From the NCBI RefSeq assembly GCF_014645515.1, contig NZ_BMLW01000016.1:41742-105741 (forward strand): DNA of 64,000 nt, in the 5' to 3' direction. A model generated the notes under the pieces. The model did no database searches. It was not told the origin of the DNA and saw only the letters and a program-made list of their open reading frames with translations. Positions 29,296 through 39,458 of this stretch are shown here, one piece after another. Origin of the DNA: Oceanobacillus neutriphilus (GTDB lineage Bacteria > Bacillota > Bacilli > Bacillales > Amphibacillaceae). The translations under genes and the position numbers were made by a program. Each line of letters begins with the position of its first letter. The stretch's first letter is position 1.

Positions 29296-29610
29296 ATGAA
29301 CTTTTTTATAATATATTACAACAATTTGAACATCCAGCTAAATAAGAAGACCGGAAAATAGATAAAGGCAATAAATTATGTATATTTTCTATCTTTTATA
29401 AAACGTTCACTGCTTTTCTGCGTACTCATCCATACTATATTTCTAGCAAACATAAGTGAATTATGCAAGCTTTTTTTATTTGCTGATGAAAACTTTCAGA
29501 AAACATGATAGTATTAACAAGGGTCCATTCATTATACTTTTTTGCAGGCTGGATGGAGACTGACTTCATAGCATGGATAAATTCAGAGGTTGTTAGATTT
29601 TGTTCAAAAT

Positions 29611-29625
29611 TGGAAAGCGTTTCCC
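29611..29625 (+). promoter_or_regulatory. Cre-like catabolite control site upstream of ctaA
   Basis: TGGAAAGCGTTTCCC contains the near-palindromic core GGAAAGCGTTTCC, close to the CcpA cre consensus, 63 bases before ctaA. In B. subtilis the cta genes are catabolite-repressed, so CcpA control is plausible. The match is imperfect at the outer positions. Confidence 0.4.
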
Positions 29626-29687
29626 TCAGTATTTTTGGTAGACTGGAGATATTGGATATTTTTACATAGAAGTGAGGTTACATAGAT

Positions 29688-30605
29688 ATGTTGAAAAAAC
29701 TAAAAATACTATCTGTGATAACGACCATAGGAATGCTGCCTCTTCTTCTCGGAGGAGCACTTGTTACAAAAACAGGTTCAGCAGATGGATGCGGAGACAG
29801 CTGGCCGCTTTGTGAAGGAGAATTCCTCCCTGCAAACCTGCATTTTGAAATGATAATCGAGTTAAGTCACCGAATGGTCAGCGGCGCAGTTGGTATATTA
29901 GTACTTTTACTTGCAATACTATCCTGGAAAGCATATAGAAATCATAAAGAAGTTATTTTCTTGAGTTTTTCCGCTTTATTTTTTATTATTTTACAAGCAC
30001 TTGTTGGTGCAGCAGCAGTTGTATGGGGGCAATCTGATTTCGTATTAGCTACACACTTTGGGATATCTTTAATTTGTTTCTCTTCCGTTTTTTTACTTAT
30101 GTTATTATTCTTTGAAATTGATAAAAAGTTACAAACTGAAGATATCCATATTCAGAAGCCTCATAGAATTGAAATCTATGCAATTTCTATTTACACCATG
30201 TGTGTAGTATACAGCGGTGCACTGGTACGTCATACAGAATCAAATCTGGTTTGTGCGGACTGGCCATTTTGCTTCAACTCTGTCCCCTTTTCTATTGGAA
30301 GCTATACATTTAATCAGTGGGTACAAATGGGACACCGTATTGCAGCTGGAATTTTATTTTTGTGGACTATCTTTTTAGCTGTTCGCATGATAAAGAAATA
30401 TGGTAATAATAATGTTATGCGCTGGGGCTGGATTATTACCCCCGTACTGATTGCGCTTCAGGTTACATTTGGTGCACTTGTGGTCTTTACACAGCTTAAT
30501 CTGTTTATTGCATTAATGCATGCCCTGTTTATCACTTGTTATTTTGGAATGCTAAGTTACTTTATACATCTGTCATTCCGAAGCAGCAGAAAAGATAGAG
30601 AATAG
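29688..30605 (+). CDS. ctaA: Heme A synthase
   Basis: A 305-residue membrane protein with eight helices that oxidises heme O to heme A. The first extracellular loop has the cysteine pair CGDSWPLC (about 35-42) followed by the essential glutamate in IELSHRMVSG (about 58-66). The second half has VCADWPFC and MGHRIAAG, the matching heme-ligand half. It is divergent from ctaB, as in B. subtilis, with a strong terminator downstream. Confidence 0.96.
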   Translation: MLKKLKILSVITTIGMLPLLLGGALVTKTGSADGCGDSWPLCEGEFLPANLHFEMIIELSHRMVSGAVGILVLLLAILSWKAYRNHKEVIFLSFSALFFIILQALVGAAAVVWGQSDFVLATHFGISLICFSSVFLLMLLFFEIDKKLQTEDIHIQKPHRIEIYAISIYTMCVVYSGALVRHTESNLVCADWPFCFNSVPFSIGSYTFNQWVQMGHRIAAGILFLWTIFLAVRMIKKYGNNNVMRWGWIITPVLIALQVTFGALVVFTQLNLFIALMHALFITCYFGMLSYFIHLSFRSSRKDRE

Positions 30606-30628
30606 AATTTAACAAATGCCTTCATTGT

Positions 30629-30673
30629 AAAAGGAAAGGAAACACTGTTTTGCAGCGTTTCCTTTCCTTTTGT
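30629..30673 (+). terminator. Terminator after ctaA
   Basis: AAAGGAAAGGAAAC.ACTG / CAGC.GTTTCCTTTCCTTTT forms a long stem with a T-rich end. Confidence 0.88.
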
Positions 30674-30832
30674 TATAGTGACACAATTATCCACCTAATT
30701 AGAACCCGGGGTATTCAATTGCTTTATCAGGAATATACCTTTTTAAACCGCTCGCATGCAACTATTTATTGTACAAAATTCAACCCAAAATTGCTGTGTT
30801 CTGTCCTTCATATAATTCTCCTATAACATAAC

Positions 30833-30862
30833 AATTCCCCTGGCAATCTTGCCAGGGGAATT
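30833..30862 (-). terminator. Terminator after pycA
   Basis: AATTCCCCTGGCAA and its exact complement with a 2-base loop lie 8 bases beyond the pycA stop, followed by GTTATGTT on the minus strand. Confidence 0.85.
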
Positions 30863-30870
30863 TATTTTGC

Positions 30871-33800
30871 TTACTCAAATTCGATTAATAAATCATTTAC
30901 TGCAATAGAGTCTCCCTTCTGTACATGTATTTCTTTAACTACACCATCAAGCGGCGCCTGTACAGAAGTTTCCATTTTCATTGCCTCATTTGTCATTAGA
31001 TGCTGCCCTTTTTTAACCGAGTCTCCTTTTGCACAATGTACTTCAAGAACGGTTCCAGGCATAGTTGCCCCTAGATGATTTGGATTTGATTTATCTGCTT
31101 TCGGGTTCGCCGCAATAGCAGACTCTATATTATTATCACGAACTGTGATCTCCCTGGATTGTCCATTTAATTCAAAATAAACAACACGGGTACCGTCTTC
31201 TTTCGGTTCAGAAATAGTAACTAATTTAACAATCAATGTTTTACCTTTTTCAATTTCTACTTCAATCACTTCACCAAGTTTCATTCCATAGAAGAAAGTT
31301 GGCGTATCTAATACAGACATATCACCATATGTGTTCAAGAAATCTTGGTAGTCTTTGAATACTTTCGGATAAAGTGCATTAGAAATTAAATCATGGCTGT
31401 TAACCGGGCGATTCAATTCATTATACAGTGTATCACGCATCTCTTTAAAATCTACATCCTCTAACAGCTCACCAGGTCTGACCGTAATAGGCTTTCTATC
31501 TTTCAGAATCAGTTTTTGCAGTTTTTCCGGGAAGCCCTGATATGGCTGTCCAATGTAACCTTGAGCAAATTCGATTACAGAATCAGGGAAATCAATGGAG
31601 TCGCCTTTTTCATAAATTGTCTCCTCATCTAAATCGTTTTGCACCATAAACAGCGCCATATCACCCACAACTTTAGAAGATGGAGTAACTTTTACAATAT
31701 CTCCAAACATATCATTCACTTTACGGAACATAGCTTTCACTTCATTCCAACGATCACCGAGTCCAACAGCTTTTGCCTGCTGCTGCAGATTACTGTATTG
31801 CCCACCCGGCATTTCATGGTGATAGATTTCTGTATGTGGTGACTTCATACCACTTTCAAAATCTTTATAGTACTCCCGGACACCTTCCCAGTACTGTCCA
31901 ATTTCCTCATATCTCCCGATATTCAGTTCCGGCTGATATTCAGTTCCATCTAATGCATAATATAGTGACTGTGCACTTGGCTGTGAGGTCATTCCAGACA
32001 TGGAGCCAACAGAAACATCTACTGCATCCACACCTGCTTCAATTGCTCTTGAATAAGCATAAACACCGTTTCCGCTTGTATCATGTGTATGCAAATGAAT
32101 TGGAATATCCACCGTTTCTTTTAATGTGCTGATCAGCTGGTATGCAGCTTCCGGCTTAAGTAATCCTGCCATATCTTTAATCCCCAGAATATGGGCACCT
32201 GCAGTTTCTAATTCTTTTGCCATATTTTTATAATAATCAATATCATATTTCGTTCTGCCGGTATCTAAAATATCACCAGTATAGCAAATAGCAGCCTCCG
32301 CAATTTTATCTGTTTTACGCACATTATCAATTGCTACCTGCATGCCTTCTACCCAGTTTAAGCTGTCAAAAATCCGGAATACATCTATACCAGCTTCAGC
32401 GCTCTTTTTCACGAATAATTCAATAACGTTATCCGGATAGTTCTTATATCCAACAGCATTGCTGGCACGTAGCAGCATTTGGAATAATACATTCGGCATG
32501 CGTTTTCTCAGCTGCAGCAATCTTTCCCAAGGATCTTCTTTTAAAAAACGGTATGCTACATCATACGTTGCCCCGCCCCACATCTCTACAGAAAACAGGT
32601 TTGGAAGTAATTTTGCTGTCGGCTCCGCAATGTGTAATAAATCATTTGTACGGACCCGTGTAGCTAATAATGATTGATGCGCATCACGGAATGTCGTATC
32701 TGTTAATAATACCCGCTTCTGCTCCTTCAGCCATTTCGCAAGCCCCTCCGGACCACGCTCATCTAAAATTTGCTTCGTTCCGGGCTGTGTTTCTATATTT
32801 TCAATATTTGGAATAAATAATTTATCAAAATCCGGTTTTTCTTGTTTTTCGGCACCATCTACCCCATTTAAAGTCGTATTTGCAATATACGTCAGCATTT
32901 TGGTTCCGCGGTCACGCCGTACCGGGAAAATAAATAGTTCTGGTGTTTTATCAACAAAAGTCGTATCATATTCTCCTGATAAAAATTGCTCGTGAAGCAT
33001 AACGTTTTCAAGGAATGGAATATTTGTCTTAATTCCTCTGATACGGAATTCTTTTAAGTTACGCACCATTTTAATGGTTGCCTGCTCAAAATCAAGAGCC
33101 CAGGTAGACACTTTAACCAATAATGAATCATAGTGAGGTGAAATAATTGCTCCCTGATATGCGTTTCCTGCATCCAGACGGACACCAAATCCGCCGCCGC
33201 TTCGATAGGCATTGATTTTACCTGTATCAGGCATGAAATCATTCAATGGGTCTTCTGAAGTTACGCGGGATTGAATTGCGAAACCTTGCGTTGTAATTTT
33301 ACTTTGTTCCGGTATGCCGATTTCCTTATCATGCAATCCAAAACCATCCGCAATTTTTATCTGCGTTTGAACAATATCAACACCAGTAATCATCTCAGTG
33401 ATTGTATGCTCTACTTGAACACGCGGATTCACTTCGATGAAGTAAAAATCGTTGTCAGTTACAAGAAACTCGACTGTACCTGCATTAATGTAATCAACAT
33501 TTTCCATCAAATCGACAGCTGCCTGGCAAATTGCTTCTCTTAGATCATCATTTAGAGACAGGCTTGGAGCAACCTCAATTAATTTTTGATGACGGCGCTG
33601 CACGGAACAGTCTCTCTCATATAAGTGAACAATATTCCCGTGACTGTCACCAATAATCTGTACTTCAATGTGTTTGGGATTCTCTATTAATTTTTCAACA
33701 TAAATTTCATCATTACCAAAGGCAGCTTTTGCTTCCGATTTTGCGCGGTCATATGCGTTCTCCACTTCATTTGCATCTTGTACAACACGCATTCCTCTTC

Positions 33801-34311
33801 CGCCGCCGCCAAGCGAAGCTTTAATAATAATCGGGTACCCGAACTCATCTCCAAAAGCTTTTACATCTTCTAAAGATTCAACCGGACCATCAGTACCCGG
33901 GATAATCGGCAGGTTGGCAGCCAGTGCCTGTTCTCTGGCTTTTACCTTATCACCGAACATATTCAAATGGTTGCTGTTTGGCCCAATAAAAATAATGCCC
34001 TCTTCTTCGCAACGTTTTGCAAAATCAATGTTTTCAGAAAGGAATCCATAACCCGGGTGAATAGCATCAACATTTACTTCTTTCGCTAAAGCTATGATTC
34101 CTTCAATATCTAAGTAAGCGTCGATTGGCTTTTTTCCTTCACCGATTAAATATGCTTCATCCGCTTTAAACCGGTGAAAGGAAGAAGAATCTTCGCTGGA
34201 GTAAACAGCTACTGTACGGACATTTAACTCCGTACAGGCGCGAAATACACGTATAGCTATTTCTCCTCTGTTTGCAACTAGTACTTTATTAATCTGCTTT
34301 AATTCTGTCAT
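30871..34311 (-). CDS. pycA: Pyruvate carboxylase
   Basis: A 1146-residue biotin enzyme that makes oxaloacetate from pyruvate and bicarbonate. Domains in order are biotin carboxylase (about 5-460, with GYGFLSEN and KASLGGGGRGMR), carboxyltransferase (about 530-800, with DTTFRDAHQSLLATR and the metal-binding LHTHDTSGN), an allosteric/tetramerisation linker, and a C-terminal biotin carrier with NEAMKMET near 1110. The ATG overlaps the ftsW stop by four bases (ATGA), so the two genes are translationally coupled, as in B. subtilis synteny. Confidence 0.98.
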   Translation of the reverse strand: MTELKQINKVLVANRGEIAIRVFRACTELNVRTVAVYSSEDSSSFHRFKADEAYLIGEGKKPIDAYLDIEGIIALAKEVNVDAIHPGYGFLSENIDFAKRCEEEGIIFIGPNSNHLNMFGDKVKAREQALAANLPIIPGTDGPVESLEDVKAFGDEFGYPIIIKASLGGGGRGMRVVQDANEVENAYDRAKSEAKAAFGNDEIYVEKLIENPKHIEVQIIGDSHGNIVHLYERDCSVQRRHQKLIEVAPSLSLNDDLREAICQAAVDLMENVDYINAGTVEFLVTDNDFYFIEVNPRVQVEHTITEMITGVDIVQTQIKIADGFGLHDKEIGIPEQSKITTQGFAIQSRVTSEDPLNDFMPDTGKINAYRSGGGFGVRLDAGNAYQGAIISPHYDSLLVKVSTWALDFEQATIKMVRNLKEFRIRGIKTNIPFLENVMLHEQFLSGEYDTTFVDKTPELFIFPVRRDRGTKMLTYIANTTLNGVDGAEKQEKPDFDKLFIPNIENIETQPGTKQILDERGPEGLAKWLKEQKRVLLTDTTFRDAHQSLLATRVRTNDLLHIAEPTAKLLPNLFSVEMWGGATYDVAYRFLKEDPWERLLQLRKRMPNVLFQMLLRASNAVGYKNYPDNVIELFVKKSAEAGIDVFRIFDSLNWVEGMQVAIDNVRKTDKIAEAAICYTGDILDTGRTKYDIDYYKNMAKELETAGAHILGIKDMAGLLKPEAAYQLISTLKETVDIPIHLHTHDTSGNGVYAYSRAIEAGVDAVDVSVGSMSGMTSQPSAQSLYYALDGTEYQPELNIGRYEEIGQYWEGVREYYKDFESGMKSPHTEIYHHEMPGGQYSNLQQQAKAVGLGDRWNEVKAMFRKVNDMFGDIVKVTPSSKVVGDMALFMVQNDLDEETIYEKGDSIDFPDSVIEFAQGYIGQPYQGFPEKLQKLILKDRKPITVRPGELLEDVDFKEMRDTLYNELNRPVNSHDLISNALYPKVFKDYQDFLNTYGDMSVLDTPTFFYGMKLGEVIEVEIEKGKTLIVKLVTISEPKEDGTRVVYFELNGQSREITVRDNNIESAIAANPKADKSNPNHLGATMPGTVLEVHCAKGDSVKKGQHLMTNEAMKMETSVQAPLDGVVKEIHVQKGDSIAVNDLLIEFE

Positions 34312-35492
34312 GCTTTACCACCTCTGTATGAATTAATAGATTTTCTTTGAAATAAGCCGGGTTTGGGTGCCAGCTCTTCCTTTTCAATTTCTTTCTTATT
34401 AACCTGCATAGCGATATTATTAAGAATCCCCATGGCTATCATCATGAACAATAATGAAGATCCTCCATAACTGATAAATGGTAAGGGAACACCAGTAATT
34501 GGCAGAACTCCGCTAATAGCGCCTAAATTAATAAAGGTTTGAATTCCTACCATCGATGCAATTCCAAGTGCAAGTAAGGAGCCAAAACTGTCCTGGCACT
34601 GTCTTGAAATATAAAGTCCTCTAAAAACAATAGCTGCTAATAGACCTAAAACAATAGCAACACCTACAAAACCAAGTTCTTCTGCAATAATGGCCATAAT
34701 AAAATCTGTATGACCTTCCACCAGAAAGCCCAGTTTTTGAATACTTTGACCTAAACCCTCTCCAGTTAAACCGCCGTTACCAATTGCTACGTATGATTGA
34801 ATTAATTGATAACCGTTTAAATCTGGTGAATTGAACGGCTGGTAGGCCCCTGTAAAACGCGATAGCCTTTCCTCCGTCACCATATTTGGAATTGCAAACG
34901 CCAGTAGAATAAGTCCAGTGAACACCAAAAGAAATAGATGCCTCCATTTAATACCGGAAGCAAAAATCACAGAACAAGCCATTAAAAAAATAATGGAGGC
35001 AGTTCCGATATCAGGCTGCCCTACAATCAATCCAAGAACAACAGCAGTGATAATAAGTGGTGGCAATACACCTTTACTAAATTGGTCTAAGTATGCCTGC
35101 TTTTTAGAATAAATAGCAGACAAATAAATAATTAAACCAAGCTTGGCAACCTCTGCAGGCTGCAGACTGAATGGACCAAAACGAAACCATGATCTTGCAT
35201 TATTGACTGTATCTCCAAAGAAAAGAACGGCTACCAGTAAAACAATACAAGATATAATGATTATCTTCATCAGTCGTTGATAAAGCTGGTAGGGCAAAAA
35301 AGATATGACGGCAAAACCGATAAGTGCAATGATAAAGAATATCGATTGCCTTATAAGGTAATAATTGCTGTTAAAACCATCCACAACAGCTACTACCATA
35401 CTTGCGCTATATACCATTACTACTCCAAAACCAGCTAATAGAATTGGGGCGATCATCAATGTGAAATCGAAGTGTTTCCAATTTTTTAACAT
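34308..35492 (-). CDS. ftsW: Cell division peptidoglycan polymerase FtsW
   Basis: A 394-residue SEDS-family glycosyltransferase with about ten membrane helices that polymerises septal peptidoglycan with PBP2B. GLIIYLSAIYSKK, the GQPDIGTA loop near 170 (catalytic aspartate), FIMAIIAEELGFVG near 275 and ITGVPLPFISYGGSSL near 340 are family motifs. The start at 35492 follows AGGAGA with 9-base spacing; the longer frame starts before that ribosome site. Its 4-base overlap with pycA joins the two in one transcript. Confidence 0.95.
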   Translation of the reverse strand: MLKNWKHFDFTLMIAPILLAGFGVVMVYSASMVVAVVDGFNSNYYLIRQSIFFIIALIGFAVISFLPYQLYQRLMKIIIISCIVLLVAVLFFGDTVNNARSWFRFGPFSLQPAEVAKLGLIIYLSAIYSKKQAYLDQFSKGVLPPLIITAVVLGLIVGQPDIGTASIIFLMACSVIFASGIKWRHLFLLVFTGLILLAFAIPNMVTEERLSRFTGAYQPFNSPDLNGYQLIQSYVAIGNGGLTGEGLGQSIQKLGFLVEGHTDFIMAIIAEELGFVGVAIVLGLLAAIVFRGLYISRQCQDSFGSLLALGIASMVGIQTFINLGAISGVLPITGVPLPFISYGGSSLLFMMIAMGILNNIAMQVNKKEIEKEELAPKPGLFQRKSINSYRGGKA

Positions 35493-35721
35493 TATATTTT
35501 TTCTCCTAGCCATTATGTAAGATTAAGAGATTTTTAACAGTATATCATAATATCTATAGAGCTGTTATTATTTATCTCTCTTTTGTCAGTATACATTTTT
35601 TAACATATGATAAACAATAGCGAGCTCTAAAAGATTTAAAAAGAGTTTCAAAACTATAGTTTATCAGCTTTAAATCTCTTTTTAGCTTACTATACGTTCT
35701 GTATTGCCCCTGTGATACTAT

Positions 35722-35758
35722 AAAAAAACCTTGCCGCTCTTTCAATTGGCAAAGTTTT
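35722..35758 (-). terminator. Terminator after ylaN
   Basis: Minus-strand AAAACTTTGCC ... GGCAAGGTTTTTTT hairpin, about 35 bases beyond the ylaN stop. A second repeat-rich stem (about 35625-35690) lies between it and ftsW. Confidence 0.75.
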
Positions 35759-35792
35759 ATTTTAGTACTGTCACAGTTACAGGCAGCTATAA

Positions 35793-36074
35793 TCACAATG
35801 TACTTTGTGAAGCCTCGTGTAGTATATTAAGCTTTTTCTCCAGATTTCCTAATAGATTTCGTCCCTCTACTTCTGTAATTAATTCTAGGCGAACGGCAAA
35901 ATCAATTTCTCTAGATAAGCCAAACATCTGTGTATCCAGTACGTCCTCATATACAGGACATTGTGGCATTGTTAAATTTTCTATCTGAACCTCGATTAAA
36001 CGAAGTATCTTCTCAGCATCAGCTTTTAAAAGAGCGTGGGCTTTTTCACGGTGATTAATCGTTACATCAGGCAT
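35793..36074 (-). CDS. ylaN: YlaN (DUF1507)
   Basis: A 93-residue helical protein with the conserved [30 protein letters not shown] core. B. subtilis YlaN is conditionally essential and has been tied to iron homeostasis through Fur. The ATG at 36074 with GGAGGGG upstream is preferred over an adjacent TTG. It is the last gene of the segment that keeps B. subtilis order; everything to the right is different. Confidence 0.93.
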   Translation of the reverse strand: MPDVTINHREKAHALLKADAEKILRLIEVQIENLTMPQCPVYEDVLDTQMFGLSREIDFAVRLELITEVEGRNLLGNLEKKLNILHEASQSTL

Positions 36075-36283
36075 CAATATAATCCCCTCCGCATTTTATC
36101 ATTCTTGATATAATATTATCGCTACAAGCGCAAAAATGCAAATCTAACTTAAGATTATTATTTATAATTGCTTTGTTTAGCCTCTATATAGTCTCAGTAC
36201 TTACGCATCAATTTAATTTTAAATTTACGATGCCAGTAATATATGTCAGACGATTTCACCCAAAGCACGTCTTTTTTGCAAAA

Positions 36284-37690
36284 CTACATTGTATGGACTG
36301 GTGTACCTAAACCAAATTCCGCAGCTTCCATCGTCATCTCACCCAAAGTTGGATGAGCATGGATAGTCAATGCAATATCTTCTACAGTCATTCCGGCTTC
36401 AATAGCCATTCCAATTTCAGTTATCATATCACTTGCACGGGCACCAGCAATTTGTCCTCCAATGATGATACCATCTTCTTTTCTGGAAACCAATTTCACA
36501 TAGCCTTCTGGCGTATTTAATGATAATGCACGTCCATTTGCAGCAAATGAGAATTTCGATGCTTTTACCTCATAGCCTGCATCTTTTGCATCCCTCTCTG
36601 TTAAACCTATAGTAGCCAATTCAGGCTCTGTAAATGCAATTGCAGGGATTACTTTATAATCAATTGCTGATTTTTTCCCGCTAATTGCTTCTGCAGCAAT
36701 CTTAGCTTCATAAGATGCTTTATGAGCTAAAGCAGGGCCAGGTACGATATCACCCACAGCAAAAATATTGCTTACAGAAGTTCTTCCTTGATTATTGATT
36801 TTAATCAAGCCACTGTCTTCTTTTTCAACGCCAATTTGTTCCAAGCCAAGTTCTTCAGTGTTAGGGTGACGGCCTACAGTAACAAGTGCATAATCAGCTT
36901 CAACTACTTCTTCTTTTCCTTTCGTTTCATAAGTCACTTTTACACCGTCTTTTGTTTCTTCAACATATCTTGGCATTGCTTGAGTAATTATTTTAGCACC
37001 TTTTATCTTCAAATTCTTTTTAACCATCTGTGTCATTTGTTTTTCAAATCCATCAAGTATATCTTTCGCAGCTTCTATGAATGTTACTTCTGTACCAAAA
37101 TTTGCATAAGCTGTACCTAACTCGGTACCAACATAACCACACCCAATAACAATCAATTTTTCTGGAACTTCGGTTAGGCTCATGACTCCTTCAGAATCCA
37201 ATACTCTTTCGGAGAATTTGAAAGAAGGAATTTCAATTGATGATGAACCCGTAGCAATAATACAATTGTTAAATTGATAGGTTTGAGTGTTTTTTTCGTC
37301 AGTAACTTTTACTGTATGCTCATCAACAAAGTAAGCTTTTCCATTAACAATATCAACTTTATTTCCTTTTAATAGAGCTTGTACACCAGAAGTAAGTTTA
37401 TTTACAACAGAGCCTTTCCATTCTTGTACTTTAGAAAAATCAAGATCTACTTCTTTTGTTGTGATACCTAAATCCTCAGAGCCTTTTGCATTCTGATATT
37501 TGTATCCTGCTTCAACAAGCGCTTTAGAAGGAACACATCCTACATTTAAGCAAACACCACCTAAAGGTCCTTTTTCAACAATAGTAACCTTTTGCCCCAA
37601 TTGCGCTGCACGAATTGCTGCTACATACCCGCCTGGACCAGCACCAACAATAAGTGTATCTACTTTTACTGGAGAATTTTCTGCTGCCAT
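36284..37690 (-). CDS. lpdA: Dihydrolipoyl dehydrogenase (E3), standing alone
   Basis: A 468-residue FAD flavoprotein that reoxidises lipoyl groups with NAD+, or works in reverse to reduce them. FAD motif [17 protein letters not shown] (14-30), redox pair CLNVGC (about 46-51), NAD motif [10 protein letters not shown] near 182, and catalytic HAHPTLGEM near 447 are intact. It is close to B. subtilis PdhD, but no pyruvate dehydrogenase E1/E2, GcvT or GcvP gene is present. Its neighbours are a lipoyl carrier and OsmC genes, suggesting use in a thiol-redox chain. AAGGAGG precedes the ATG, with a hairpin leader upstream. Confidence 0.95.
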   Translation of the reverse strand: MAAENSPVKVDTLIVGAGPGGYVAAIRAAQLGQKVTIVEKGPLGGVCLNVGCVPSKALVEAGYKYQNAKGSEDLGITTKEVDLDFSKVQEWKGSVVNKLTSGVQALLKGNKVDIVNGKAYFVDEHTVKVTDEKNTQTYQFNNCIIATGSSSIEIPSFKFSERVLDSEGVMSLTEVPEKLIVIGCGYVGTELGTAYANFGTEVTFIEAAKDILDGFEKQMTQMVKKNLKIKGAKIITQAMPRYVEETKDGVKVTYETKGKEEVVEADYALVTVGRHPNTEELGLEQIGVEKEDSGLIKINNQGRTSVSNIFAVGDIVPGPALAHKASYEAKIAAEAISGKKSAIDYKVIPAIAFTEPELATIGLTERDAKDAGYEVKASKFSFAANGRALSLNTPEGYVKLVSRKEDGIIIGGQIAGARASDMITEIGMAIEAGMTVEDIALTIHAHPTLGEMTMEAAEFGLGTPVHTM

Positions 37691-37716
37691 AACTTACGCC
37701 TCCTTCATACCATGAG

Positions 37717-37771
37717 GACACCTCTTCTACAGTTTGTTTGTCTGGTAGCCAGATTCTACTAGAAAGGTGTC
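37717..37771 (-). promoter_or_regulatory. Nested-hairpin leader of lpdA
   Basis: On the minus strand GACACCT..TCTA pairs with TAGA..AGGTGTC, enclosing a second hairpin CTGG-CTA-CCAG. The structure ends about 26 bases before the lpdA start and has no T-run, so it looks like a structured 5' leader and not a terminator. A 12-base palindrome TTGGTTAACCAA lies further upstream (37797-37808). Confidence 0.5.
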
Positions 37772-37925
37772 TTTTGTATGTTTTGGTTGAATATTATTGG
37801 TTAACCAACACTCGTGTTAAAATTTATTAACTGCATTCACTGATATATGAATGCTGCATCTTTACATTAGTTTTCTTTAGAACAATGATCAGAAATATCC
37901 CTAATTGTTTTATTAGTCAATACAC

Positions 37926-38312
37926 CTAATCATCTTTTGAAAACATTTCTTCATATTGTTCAGCAGTCATCAGTTCATCAAGTTCTGACATATTTGCAGG
38001 TTCAACAACAATCATCCATGCTTTCTCATAAGGGGATTCATTTACGAACTCAGGACTGTCATCTAGTTCTTCATTAACCTCAACTACTTTACCATTTATA
38101 GGAGAATATAATTCGGAAACTGTTTTAATAGATTCAATACTTCCAAACTTTTCACCCGTCTGGACATCATCACCGGTCTCTGGTAATTCGCAAAACACAA
38201 TATCCCCTAATTCAGATTGGGCAAAATCAGTAACCCCTATTCTTACAAAATCCCCTTCCACTTTCACCCATTCATGTTCACTTGAATAATACAATTCTTC
38301 AGGTAGATTCAC
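37926..38312 (-). CDS. gcvH: Glycine cleavage H-type lipoyl carrier protein
   Basis: A 128-residue H protein. The lipoyl-lysine motif [15 protein letters not shown] (lysine near residue 61), [15 protein letters not shown] and the C-terminal [15 protein letters not shown] are all intact, so it should be lipoylated. The start is GTG at 38312, with AAGGAGG 8 bases upstream; the longer frame adds 11 residues and has no ribosome site. It stands upstream of lpdA and downstream of OsmC genes. It could be the ordinary glycine-cleavage H protein, since gcvH stands alone in B. subtilis too. Confidence 0.92.
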   Translation of the reverse strand: MNLPEELYYSSEHEWVKVEGDFVRIGVTDFAQSELGDIVFCELPETGDDVQTGEKFGSIESIKTVSELYSPINGKVVEVNEELDDSPEFVNESPYEKAWMIVVEPANMSELDELMTAEQYEEMFSKDD

Positions 38313-38360
38313 TGAAAATTCCTCCTTCTTTTGCCAATAGTTCATATATTCAACTACAGA

Positions 38361-38409
38361 AAAAAATCTCTAAAAAAGCATTCATAAGAGTAGAAACTAA
38401 AAAGAGATT
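38361..38409 (-). terminator. Candidate terminator between OsmC-1 and gcvH
   Basis: Minus-strand AATCTCT ... AGAGATT followed by seven T residues; the loop is long (about 30 bases). Confidence 0.5.
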
Positions 38410-38485
38410 GCTACACACATACCTTTTCTTTTAAGGTAATTATTGGATTGGCTCATGTATGTTTACAATCTCTTCCAATTAAAAC

Positions 38486-38899
38486 TTAAGCTTCAACACT
38501 TGGGTGAATCTCAACAGATTCTGTAATTTCAATACTGTCGCAGACACTACGCATCATAGGGCAATTCTTATATACTATATCTAATAGTTTTTTTCCTTGC
38601 TCTTCGTTAATATCATCACTTTTAATAACAAAATGTACATGAACACCTTCTACTTTATTTCTTTCATCTGGGTTGGTTTTTACTTTTGCAGTTACAGAAA
38701 TATCATCATATTTTTTTCTTCTTTTCTTTAGAACCATGTTCAATGTTAATGAACTACAGCCTGCAAGAGAAGATGCAAGTAGTTGTGTCGGGTTATAGCC
38801 AAGTCCATACTCTTCATCTAACGGTGTTACTACTTGTAATGTTCCAAAGTTTAAATCTGTGCTAAATCCATCTTCCTTCATATAATATTTCATTGTCAT
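38486..38899 (-). CDS. OsmC-family protein, catalytic-cysteine form (OsmC-1)
   Basis: A 137-residue OsmC/Ohr-fold protein. It has the peroxidatic-type cysteine in SSLAGCSSLTL (C48) and the second in KNCPMM (C113), plus C120. Family members reduce organic hydroperoxides at a dimer-interface cysteine pair, and Ohr proteins are known to be re-reduced by lipoylated proteins and lipoamide dehydrogenase. GGAGG lies before the ATG. It lies downstream of a Cys-less paralogue and has a close relative at 46166-46579. Its substrate is unproven. Confidence 0.87.
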   Translation of the reverse strand: MTMKYYMKEDGFSTDLNFGTLQVVTPLDEEYGLGYNPTQLLASSLAGCSSLTLNMVLKKRRKKYDDISVTAKVKTNPDERNKVEGVHVHFVIKSDDINEEQGKKLLDIVYKNCPMMRSVCDSIEITESVEIHPSVEA

Positions 38900-39041
38900 C
38901 GCAGTCGTACCTCCATGTTTTAAAGTTATTAATTCCTATTCTAAATCAATTTATATATAAAGCTTCCAGTTCTATAACCAGCTTCCGATTTTCTTTCAGC
39001 CAATATGTTTCTCAATATGAAAGTCTTCATTATAAGACAAT

Positions 39042-39458
39042 CTATGCTCCATCACCTGACTGAATTTCCATTGTCAGTCTCACGTCAATATTTTTACAAA
39101 CACTTTGGATGATTGGACTGTGAGAATGTATAGATTCTATAAGCTCTTCCTTTAAACTGTCTTCTATATCATTGCTTTTAATAACAAAGTTAATTTCAAT
39201 AACTTCAATTCTCTTTCTTTGCTCCGGATTTCTTTCAAACTCTACATTCATTGAAATGTCATCATATTTCTTTCTCATTTTTCTCAGCAGCATTTTTAAC
39301 GTTAACCCAGCACTTCCAACAACAGAAGATATAAGTAAACTAGATGATTTATAGCCCATTCCATATTCATCATCCAATTGTGTTACTATAGTAAAGTCGC
39401 CATGATTAAAGCCTTCCGTGTTTAACCCTACTTCATCCATGTGATATTTTAGTTCCAT
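39042..39458 (-). CDS. Cys-less OsmC-like paralogue (OsmC-2)
   Basis: A 138-residue OsmC-fold protein clearly related to OsmC-1 by its spacing and the shared KYHMDE, MRKKYDDISM and FVIKSNDI stretches. The two catalytic cysteines are replaced by serine (S49 in VVGSAGLTL, S114 in SHSPII); only C121 remains. It cannot use the usual peroxidase chemistry. The start at 39458 has GGAGG at 10-base spacing. It pairs with OsmC-1 in the same order as 46721-47137 pairs with OsmC-4. It may be a non-catalytic dimer partner. Confidence 0.83.
   Translation of the reverse strand: MELKYHMDEVGLNTEGFNHGDFTIVTQLDDEYGMGYKSSSLLISSVVGSAGLTLKMLLRKMRKKYDDISMNVEFERNPEQRKRIEVIEINFVIKSNDIEDSLKEELIESIHSHSPIIQSVCKNIDVRLTMEIQSGDGA

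Noticed and set aside
35572..35796. A 74-codon minus-strand frame after ylaN
   Set aside because: It runs through the ylaN terminator hairpin and a repeat-rich stem, and has no plausible start signal.
37797..37808. TTGGTTAACCAA as an eighth operator copy
   Set aside because: The half-site spacing is GGT-N2-ACC, not N3, and the outer GGT 8 bp away is missing.
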